Part shown: piece by piece, positions 1 through 4,844 of the stretch
Layout of the letters: every line of letters starts with the position of its first letter
How positions within the stretch are numbered: position 1 is the first letter of the stretch
Position numbers and translations under genes: made by a program
Notes under the pieces: generated by a model
The model's database searches: none
What the model was told of the DNA's origin: nothing
What the model saw: the letters and a program-made list of their open reading frames with translations, nothing else
Source: Acidilobaceae archaeon
GTDB taxonomy: Archaea; Thermoproteota; Thermoprotei_A; Sulfolobales; Acidilobaceae
Assembly: GCA_027044005.1 (NCBI GenBank)
Contig: JALUDK010000032.1
Span: 1-6,303 of the forward strand
Reading direction: 5' to 3'
DNA length: 6,303 nucleotides

Positions 1-336
1 TATTCTGAATCTCCTCACGCCTCGGCTTATGAACGAGACCTCTATGGATGACTCATCCACCCTAAGCTCCAGGGCGTCGTCCTTCCTAGCCCTCCTGAGG
101 ACCTTTGAGAGTAGGCTGAATGAGACGCCGAAGCTGGCCTCGTCCCCCTCCACCTCGTACTCTGTGAAGGAGTCCCTGGGGTAGAATAGGTCAACCATGA
201 CTACGTGGCTAGTGTCCAGGGCCCTCAGGCTAAGCCCCTCGCTGGTGGCTAGGAAGACGGACTCGTCCAGGATCTTCTCAATGCTGGCTATCATGTACCT
301 CCATATCCTCGCATCTGCAAACCTGAACCTGAACAA
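1..336 (-). CDS. pcn: DNA polymerase sliding clamp PCNA, N-terminal part (cut by window edge)
   Basis: Reading leftward from a TTG at 336, the frame is open for 112 codons to the window edge. It gives a protein beginning MFRFRFADARIWRYMIASIE. PCNA hallmarks follow: a first strand/helix pair (residues 1-24), the segment LRALDTSHVVMVDLFYP (38-53), then an acidic EYEVEGDE stretch and the helix FSLLSKVLRRARKDD (73-87). This is the first half of the first clamp domain; a full archaeal PCNA is about 250 residues, so the rest lies to the left. PCNA is the ring-shaped processivity factor for DNA polymerase, FEN1, ligase and other replication enzymes. No ATG or GTG lies in frame upstream, and GGGGAG sits 4 nt before the TTG, so that start is preferred. 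Crenarchaea often carry several PCNA paralogues forming heterotrimers; which one this is cannot be told here. Its leader contains palindromes. Confidence 0.9.
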   Translation of the reverse strand, partial: MFRFRFADARIWRYMIASIEKILDESVFLATSEGLSLRALDTSHVVMVDLFYPRDSFTEYEVEGDEASFGVSFSLLSKVLRRARKDDALELRVDESSIEVSFISRGVRRFRI

Positions 337-340
337 GACG

Positions 341-369
341 CTCCCCGCGGGGAGGTATTCGCCCCTCCC
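341..369 (-). other. Overlapping G+C palindromes in the PCNA leader
   Basis: Positions 341-354 read CTCCCCGCGGGGAG, a perfect 14-bp palindrome that starts 4 nt upstream of the PCNA TTG start and includes its GGGGAG ribosome-binding-like motif. A second inverted repeat, GGGAGG (350-355) with CCTCCC (364-369), shares bases 350-354 with it. In RNA the two hairpins would therefore be mutually exclusive. They could be a protein operator, an RNA switch or chance in a G+C-rich gap; the structure is seen, the role is inferred. Confidence 0.4.
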
Positions 370-397
370 GGGGGAAATAAGGGGTACAGGGATAGAG

Positions 398-403
398 TTT
401 AAA
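398..403. promoter_or_regulatory. TATA-like box TTTAAA between divergent PCNA and cystathionine enzyme genes
   Basis: TTTAAA is one of very few AT-rich elements in the 337-452 gap and is palindromic, so it can be read both ways. On the plus strand it is preceded by purine-rich gatagag, which resembles a TFB-recognition element. It would place the start site near 427, ahead of the TTG at 453. On the minus strand it would start PCNA RNA near 374. An alternative minus-strand box for PCNA is TTATTT at 375-380. Assignment is by motif and spacing only. Confidence 0.5.
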
Positions 404-435
404 GGTGCCCCACGCGTGTGGGCATCCTAGCAGTA

Positions 436-444
436 GGGGGTGGG
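436..444 (+). promoter_or_regulatory. Ribosome-binding site supporting the TTG start at 453
   Basis: GGGGGTGGG lies 8 nt before the TTG at 453 and resembles the archaeal GGAGGTGA consensus. It decides between this start and the longer GTG at 405. The GTG sits only one base after the TTTAAA box and would probably not be transcribed. Confidence 0.45.
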
Positions 445-452
445 CGCTTGCT

Positions 453-1640
453 TTGGCCTCGAACGGGTCGGGATGCCTGGGGGAGGGAGTCTCCACCCGC
501 CTCGTGTGGGGAGGGTGGAGGCCTGGAGAGGACAGGACCGCCGGGTCTATAGTACCCCCCGTCTTCGTCTCGGCGATATACAGCTACCCCGTCGGGGAGA
601 AGACGCTGGAGCCGAGGGCGGGGGACCTCAAGTATAGCAGGGAGAATAACCCAACCGTGATGCTTCTAGAAGAGACGCTCGCATGCATAGAGTCTGGAGA
701 GTGGGCCCTAGCCTATAATAGCGGAATGTCCTCTATAGCCTCAATACTGCTGGCCTACACGGGCAGGGAGTCCAGGATCACCGTGGCACGCCTAGTCTAT
801 GGAACCACTAGGAGCCTAGCAGCTGGGCTGTGGAGGAGGATCGGGTTCGACCTCAGGATAGCGGGGCCCCCATGGGAAGACCTGCTGGAGGAGGCAGAGG
901 CCTCTGACCTTGTCATAGTGGAGACAATGGCTAACCCCACGCTAAGGATACCCCCACTACTGGAGCTAGCCAAGACATGCAGGAAGAGCGGGTGCAGGCT
1001 GGTGGTAGATAACACATTTGCCTCACCCATACTATTCAAGCCCCTGGATCATGGGGCCTGGCTCGCCGTCGAGAGCATGACCAAGTACATGGCTGGCCAC
1101 AACGATGTCACCGCTGGCCTAGTCGCCGGCAGGGGAGATGATGTATACAGGAAGCTGTGGGACTGGAGGAGGGCTATAGGCGGCACCCTCCAACCCCTCG
1201 ATGCATACCTAGTAATGAGGGGGCTCAAGACGCTCAGGCTAAGGGTCGAGGCATCGTCTAAGAACGCCATGGAGCTAGCCTCGTGGCTAGAGGAGCATCC
1301 CAACGTGTCTAAGGTCTACTACCCAGGCCTCCCCAGCCACCCTGACCACGGTGAAGCCAGGAGGCTACTCCACGGCGGCTACGGCGGGGTGGTTTCCTTC
1401 GAGATCAAGAGCGGAGACCCTCTCAGGTTCCTGGAGAAGCTCAGGGTGATAGCCCCGGCTCCTAGCCTCGGAGGAGCGGAGAGCCTTGCATCACTCCCCT
1501 ACTACTCCAGCCATAGGGGCCTGCCCGAGGATGAGAAGGCCAGCCTCGGCATAACGCCGCGTCTTGTCAGACTCAGCGTTGGCCTGGAGGATGTTGACGA
1601 CTTAAAGAGGGACCTTGACAACGCGTTGAGGAGCATCTAG
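453..1640 (+). CDS. Cystathionine gamma-synthase / gamma-lyase family PLP enzyme
   Basis: A 395-residue protein from the TTG at 453, the usual length for the Cys/Met-metabolism family (fold type I). These enzymes make cystathionine from an activated homoserine and cysteine, or cleave it. Landmarks in order: VPPVF (34-38); Y61 and R63 in KYSRENNPT, which bind the PLP phosphate of the partner subunit; SGM (90-92); Y116, which stacks on PLP; ETMANPTLRI (157-166); D186 in VVDNTFASP, which contacts the PLP nitrogen; the Schiff-base lysine K211 in ESMTKYMAGH; GGAES (340-344); and R373 in RLVRLSVGLED, which binds the substrate carboxylate. The set is complete, so the enzyme should be active. A longer frame from a GTG at 405 exists, but it begins inside the promoter and adds residues unlike the family. 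Synthase, lyase and sulfhydrylase activities cannot be separated reliably from sequence. Its stop overlaps the stop of the convergent tryptophanase gene. Confidence 0.9.
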   Translation: MASNGSGCLGEGVSTRLVWGGWRPGEDRTAGSIVPPVFVSAIYSYPVGEKTLEPRAGDLKYSRENNPTVMLLEETLACIESGEWALAYNSGMSSIASILLAYTGRESRITVARLVYGTTRSLAAGLWRRIGFDLRIAGPPWEDLLEEAEASDLVIVETMANPTLRIPPLLELAKTCRKSGCRLVVDNTFASPILFKPLDHGAWLAVESMTKYMAGHNDVTAGLVAGRGDDVYRKLWDWRRAIGGTLQPLDAYLVMRGLKTLRLRVEASSKNAMELASWLEEHPNVSKVYYPGLPSHPDHGEARRLLHGGYGGVVSFEIKSGDPLRFLEKLRVIAPAPSLGGAESLASLPYYSSHRGLPEDEKASLGITPRLVRLSVGLEDVDDLKRDLDNALRSI

Positions 1641-3031
1641 ACCGGTTTAAGCTTGGCTAGGAAGTGCCTCACCCCCGGCACGCTGGGCTCCCAGACTAGC
1701 TTGAGGCCCCTGATCCTACTTGGCTCTCCGAGCAGGCTTGCCAGGCTCTTAGCCACGTACTCCAGGTGTGTTGTGGTGTAGACCCTGCGTGGTATTGCTA
1801 GCCTGAGTAGCTCCCTCTCGGGGTAAACGATCCTGCCGTTGACCCTCCTGGAGAACGCTAGCGCACCCAGCCCTACAGCCCTAACCCCCGAGTGAAGGTA
1901 CAGGGCTGCTGCTAGGGAGTCGGCGGGGAAGTTCTCCCGGGGTATGTGGGGAACCGCCTCCAGCGCGTCCACGTAGACAGCGTGGCCCCCTACAGGCTTG
2001 AGTATAGGCACCCCGGCCTCGGCCAGTAGTCTGCCTAGGTATCGCACTTGGCCTATCCTATGCCGCATGTAATCCTCGTCTAGGACCTCTATGAGGCCCT
2101 GGGCTATGGCTTCTAGGTCCCTGCCTGCTAGCCCGCCGTATGTTATGTAACCCTCCTCTAGCACTACCCTGGCTGCTAGCTCCTGGTATAGGTCTTCGCT
2201 CCTGGTTGCTATGAAGCCTCCTATGTTTGCCAGCCCGTCCTTCTTGGCGCTCATGATGAAGTGGTCCCCGTAGGATAGCATCTCCCTTGCTATGTCTCCT
2301 AGCTTCCTGCCAGCGTATCTCGGGTCCATCTCTTTTATCATGTAGGCGTTCTCCGCGAACCTTGACATGTCTATTACTAGCGGTATGCCGTACCTGTCGG
2401 CGATCCTCCTTGCCCCGGCTATGTTGTCCATCGACACTGGCTGCCCTCCTAGCGTGTTGTTGGTTAGGACTAGTAGTATGAATGCTATAGACTCTGGACC
2501 CTCCCTGGCTATCAGCTCCTCCAGCGCCTCTAGGTCTATGTCCCCCTTGAAGGCTAGGGGCTCCGGGCTTCTAGCCCTGGGGGTTGGCAGGTCTACTGGC
2601 TCTCCTCCGGCGTTTATTATAACAGCCCTGCCTGTGTCGAAGTGCGTATTCGCCGGCACTATCCTTGCTCTTCTTGCCCTCATGAGTGTGGTGTAGAGGA
2701 TCCTCTCCGCCGCCCTGCCCTGGTGGACTGGCAGTACGAGGGCGTCGCTACCCAGTATATTCTTCACAGTCTCCTCGAGCCTGTACCAGCTCCTGGAGCC
2801 GGCGTAGGACTCGTCCCCGAGCATGAGTGATGCTAGCTGGTATATGCTCATGGCGCCGGTGCCGCTGTCTGTTAGGAGGTCTATATACACGTCGGTCGAG
2901 CGGAGGCGGAATACGTTCCACCATGCCTCCTCTAGCCTACGCCTCCTCTCCCCTGGGGGTAGCAGCTTTATGGGTTCGACTATCTTGATCCTATAGAATT
3001 CCATAGGAGGATCCATGTGAATCTGCACCAT
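1637..3031 (-). CDS. tnaA: Tryptophanase (tryptophan indole-lyase)
   Basis: A 464-residue protein collinear with bacterial tryptophanase and tyrosine phenol-lyase. These PLP enzymes cleave tryptophan to indole, pyruvate and ammonia, or tyrosine to phenol. Landmarks: FYRIKIVEPIK (12-22); LTDSGTGAM (53-61); Y76 in GDESYAGSR, a catalytic tyrosine; the phosphate-binding QGR (104-106); D221 and R224 in VIDMSRFAENAY; K264 in SAKKD, the Schiff-base lysine; YGGL (298-301); and R410 in LRLAIPRRVYT. Two positions favour tryptophanase: Leu388 where tyrosine phenol-lyase has its substrate-binding Arg381 (E. coli tryptophanase has Ile), and His456 in RHFLAKL, matching His463 of E. coli tryptophanase where phenol-lyase has Phe. 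Gly387 replaces the Glu usual in both subfamilies. The ATG at 3031 falls where transcription should begin from the TATA box at 3054-3060, suggesting a leaderless mRNA. ATGs at 3016 and 3004 are alternatives. The pairing with TrpB2 upstream suggests indole/tryptophan metabolism. Confidence 0.93.
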   Translation of the reverse strand: MVQIHMDPPMEFYRIKIVEPIKLLPPGERRRRLEEAWWNVFRLRSTDVYIDLLTDSGTGAMSIYQLASLMLGDESYAGSRSWYRLEETVKNILGSDALVLPVHQGRAAERILYTTLMRARRARIVPANTHFDTGRAVIINAGGEPVDLPTPRARSPEPLAFKGDIDLEALEELIAREGPESIAFILLVLTNNTLGGQPVSMDNIAGARRIADRYGIPLVIDMSRFAENAYMIKEMDPRYAGRKLGDIAREMLSYGDHFIMSAKKDGLANIGGFIATRSEDLYQELAARVVLEEGYITYGGLAGRDLEAIAQGLIEVLDEDYMRHRIGQVRYLGRLLAEAGVPILKPVGGHAVYVDALEAVPHIPRENFPADSLAAALYLHSGVRAVGLGALAFSRRVNGRIVYPERELLRLAIPRRVYTTTHLEYVAKSLASLLGEPSRIRGLKLVWEPSVPGVRHFLAKLKPV

Positions 3032-3053
3032 GTCGTTGTGGGGCTTTGGAGGG

Positions 3054-3060
3054 TAATAAA
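3054..3060 (-). promoter_or_regulatory. TATA box of the tryptophanase gene
   Basis: Read on the minus strand, TTTATTA lies between the GYD-gene stop and the tryptophanase ATG. Its centre is about 26 nt from the ATG at 3031, the usual distance from box to transcription start. The tryptophanase mRNA should therefore begin at or next to its start codon. No Shine-Dalgarno-like motif precedes the ATG (ccacaacgac), which fits. Confidence 0.55.
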
Positions 3061-3069
3061 GTGGCTGGA

Positions 3070-3360
3070 CTAAGGCTTTCTGAGGTTCTCTATGAACTCC
3101 TCTACGGGCACTAGCCTGAAGGTTGAGGTCCTTATCGTTCCCCTCCTGTTGAGTGCTACTAGCGCCTTGTATAGGGTGATCTCGTCCGGCGCCTCGACTA
3201 TGTTTAGGAAGTCGTAGTCCCCTAGCATGACGTACTGGTGCATGACCTTGACCCCCATGCCCTCGAGCTCCATGTTTACTTCCTTGATCCTTTCGGGCCT
3301 CGTGAAGAGGGTCTCTGCACCCTTCTCGGTTAGCTTAGATAGGACTAGGAAGACCGGCAC
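3070..3360 (-). CDS. GYD-domain protein of unknown function
   Basis: A 96-residue protein covering essentially one GYD domain (a small ferredoxin-like alpha/beta family). It begins MPVFLVLSKLTEKGAETL, then has YVMLGDYDFLNIVEAPDE (43-60), with GDYD as the family's Gly-[DE]-Tyr-Asp motif, and GTIRTSTFRLV (74-84). No signal peptide, membrane segment or DNA-binding helix is present. The GTG at 3360 is preferred over the in-frame GTG at 3369. AGGTGGT (3371-3365) forms a good ribosome-binding site 4 nt before 3360 and contains the other GTG, and family members also start just before this strand. It lies 51 nt after trpB2 and 38 nt before tryptophanase, same strand, suggesting a role linked to tryptophan or indole, perhaps ligand binding. 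The family's biochemical function is not known to me. It superficially resembles an Lrp/AsnC ligand-binding domain but lacks that signature. Confidence 0.82.
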   Translation of the reverse strand: MPVFLVLSKLTEKGAETLFTRPERIKEVNMELEGMGVKVMHQYVMLGDYDFLNIVEAPDEITLYKALVALNRRGTIRTSTFRLVPVEEFIENLRKP

Positions 3361-3364
3361 GTCT

Positions 3365-3371
3365 ACCACCT
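3365..3371 (-). promoter_or_regulatory. Ribosome-binding site of the GYD gene, decides its start
   Basis: On the minus strand AGGTGGT is followed by agac and then GTG at 3360. It matches the archaeal anti-Shine-Dalgarno well and includes the upstream GTG (3369-3367), which makes that codon an unlikely start. Confidence 0.55.
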
Positions 3372-3397
3372 AGAAAATATTATAGTACAAAGGGGGG

Positions 3398-3404
3398 TTA
3401 TATT
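3398..3404 (-). promoter_or_regulatory. Candidate TATA box of the GYD gene
   Basis: AATATAA on the minus strand begins 8 nt after the trpB2 stop. A start site about 25 nt downstream would fall near 3376, leaving a leader of about 16 nt that carries the AGGTGGT motif. A second AT-rich run, TATAATATT at 3376-3384, would start transcription inside the gene and is less likely to be the box. The GYD gene could also be read through from trpB2. Confidence 0.4.
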
Positions 3405-3411
3405 ACTTCCC

Positions 3412-4758
3412 CTAACTCTCTTGCACTGGTAGGCTGCTTGGCTCGTAGTCCTCCAGCCTACCGTCTAGGTAGTCCCTATACCCTTGCAGGTCTAGCAGGC
3501 CATGGCCGCTTAGGTTGAACGCTATCACTATCCTCCTGCCCTCCTCCTTCGCCCTCAACGCCTCGTCTATAGCCGCTTTCACCGCGTGCGCCGTCTCGGG
3601 TGCTACAACGATCCCCTCGGTCTTGGCGAATATGTGTGCTGCCTGGAAGACCTCGGTCTGGTGGTATGCCACCGGCTCTACTATGCCGTGGTTTAGTAGT
3701 ATGCTCAGGGTTGGGGCGACTCCGTGGTACCTGAGGCCCCCAGCGTGTATCGGGGGTACCCTGTACTGGTGGCCCACGGTATGCATCTTGAGCATCGGGG
3801 TCAGCCTGCCAGAGTCGGCGTAGTCGTAGGTATAGCTACCACGTGTCATAGATGGGCTCGCCCTCGGCTCCACTGCTATGAACCTAGCCTTCTCGCCTCC
3901 CCTTAGCATCCTGCCTATGAAGGGGTAGGTGAAGCCGGCGAAGTTGCTTCCACCCCCCACGGATCCTATGAAGACGTCGGGGTACACGCCTGCCTCGTTG
4001 AACTGCTTCTCCGCCTCCAAGCCTATCACTGTCTGGTGGAGGAGTACATGGTTAAGGACGCTGCCCAGCGAGTACTTAGCCTTCTCGTCCGAGAGCACGT
4101 CCTCTATAGCCTCGCTTATCGCTATCCCTAGGCTGCCCGGGTGCTCTGGGTCCTCCTCTAGGAATCTCCTCCCCACACTGGTCTTATCGCTGGGGCTCGG
4201 GTAGACCTCGGCGCCGAATAGCTCCATGAGAGTCCTCCGGTAGGGCTTCTGGATGTAGCTGCTCCTAGTCATGTAGACCCTTACCTTCACCCCGTAGTAC
4301 GCCCCGGCCGCCGCTAGGGCCGAGCCCCACTGTCCTGCCCCAGTCTCTGTGACGAGCCTCTCAACGCCTTCCAGCTTATTGTAGTATACCTGTGCCAGCG
4401 CGGTGTTAATCTTGTGGCTCCCAGTAGGCGTTATGCCCTCATACTTGAAGTAGATCTCGGCGGGCGTGCCTAGGTATTCCTCCAGCTTCCTAGCCCTGAA
4501 GAGGGGTGTCGGCCTCCTGGCGTACTTCACCAGGGCCTCCCTGACGCTGGCGGGTATCTCTATGTACCTCTCCGTTGACACCTCCTGCTTTAGCAGCTCC
4601 ACTGAGAATATCCTGGCGAGTTTCTCAGGCGAGACCGGCTCCCCCGTCTCTGGATCCAGCGGCGGGGGGACCTGTTCGGGGAGGTCCGGGAGGATGTTGT
4701 ACCAGGAGGTGGGCACCTCCTCCGGGCTCAGGTCGAACCTGAGCCCAGCTAACGCCAT
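3412..4758 (-). CDS. trpB2: Tryptophan synthase beta chain, TrpB2 type
   Basis: A 448-residue PLP enzyme of fold type II, longer than the roughly 400 residues of TrpB1 because of the N-terminal extension typical of TrpB2 (SWYNILPDLPEQVPPPLDP at 18-36). Landmarks: RRPTPLFRARKLEEYLG (81-97); YFKYEGITPTGSHKINTAL (103-121), with K116 as the Schiff-base lysine; E138 in TETGAGQWG, the catalytic glutamate; SVGGGSNFAG (266-275), which holds the PLP phosphate; and NLSGHGLLDL (415-424). It joins indole to serine to give tryptophan. The Sulfolobus TrpB2 is known to favour O-phosphoserine, so that donor is possible here. No trpA lies alongside, so it is a stand-alone form that likely salvages free indole, which the tryptophanase downstream would produce. 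The ATG at 4758 is the only in-frame start after an upstream stop; GGAG lies 5 nt before it. A short out-of-frame reading frame overlaps this start. Confidence 0.95.
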   Translation of the reverse strand: MALAGLRFDLSPEEVPTSWYNILPDLPEQVPPPLDPETGEPVSPEKLARIFSVELLKQEVSTERYIEIPASVREALVKYARRPTPLFRARKLEEYLGTPAEIYFKYEGITPTGSHKINTALAQVYYNKLEGVERLVTETGAGQWGSALAAAGAYYGVKVRVYMTRSSYIQKPYRRTLMELFGAEVYPSPSDKTSVGRRFLEEDPEHPGSLGIAISEAIEDVLSDEKAKYSLGSVLNHVLLHQTVIGLEAEKQFNEAGVYPDVFIGSVGGGSNFAGFTYPFIGRMLRGGEKARFIAVEPRASPSMTRGSYTYDYADSGRLTPMLKMHTVGHQYRVPPIHAGGLRYHGVAPTLSILLNHGIVEPVAYHQTEVFQAAHIFAKTEGIVVAPETAHAVKAAIDEALRAKEEGRRIVIAFNLSGHGLLDLQGYRDYLDGRLEDYEPSSLPVQES

Positions 4759-4769
4759 TGGCGCTCCAT
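4749..4769 (-). other. Possible upstream mini-ORF MERQWR overlapping the trpB2 start
   Basis: On the minus strand an ATG at 4769 opens six codons (Met-Glu-Arg-Gln-Trp-Arg) and stops at a TAG ending at 4749, 10 nt inside trpB2 in another frame. GAGGTG (4783-4778) lies 8 nt before this ATG, an ideal ribosome-binding spacing and better than the GGAG in front of the trpB2 ATG. It contains one Trp codon, so a tryptophan-sensitive leader is conceivable. With only six codons it could be coincidence. Confidence 0.3.
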
Positions 4770-4807
4770 CTACCTCGCACCTCTACGCGGGCCGGCGGCT
4801 TGCATGG

Positions 4808-4815
4808 TATTTAAG
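4808..4815. promoter_or_regulatory. TATA-like box shared by divergent trpB2 and sir2
   Basis: TATTTAAG on the plus strand reads CTTAAATA on the minus strand, a strong match to the archaeal TATA consensus for trpB2. It puts the trpB2 start site near 4787 and leaves a leader of about 29 nt with GAGGTG in it. It is the only AT-rich element between the two genes. Read rightward it would start sir2 RNA near 4837, so one box may serve both directions. Confidence 0.5.
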
Positions 4816-4844
4816 TGTTCCGCCTGGCCCACCTGGGCGCTAGG

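Noticed and set aside
197..430. 77-codon plus-strand frame opposite PCNA
   Set aside because: It is the antisense of the conserved PCNA N-terminal domain; the minus-strand frame is clearly the real gene even though it starts with TTG.
440..637. 65-codon frame starting with ATG near the cystathionine enzyme start
   Set aside because: It overlaps the conserved N-terminus of the enzyme in another frame and resembles no protein family.
1637..3031. Tyrosine phenol-lyase as the identity of the beta-eliminating lyase
   Set aside because: The phenol-lyase Arg381 position is Leu388 and the Phe448 position is His456, both as expected for tryptophanase or close to it.
3070..3369. Lrp/AsnC-type ligand-binding (RAM) regulator as the identity of the small protein
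   Set aside because: Size and fold class are similar, but GDYD followed by EAPDE and GTIRTSTFR fit the GYD family, and no helix-turn-helix is present.
3376..3384. TATAATATT as the GYD promoter box
   Set aside because: Transcription would begin about 25 nt on, inside the coding region near 3355, whereas the box at 3398-3404 gives a workable leader.
4466..4843. 125-codon plus-strand frame opposite the trpB2 N-terminus
   Set aside because: Ser- and Gly-rich antisense shadow of conserved TrpB2 residues.
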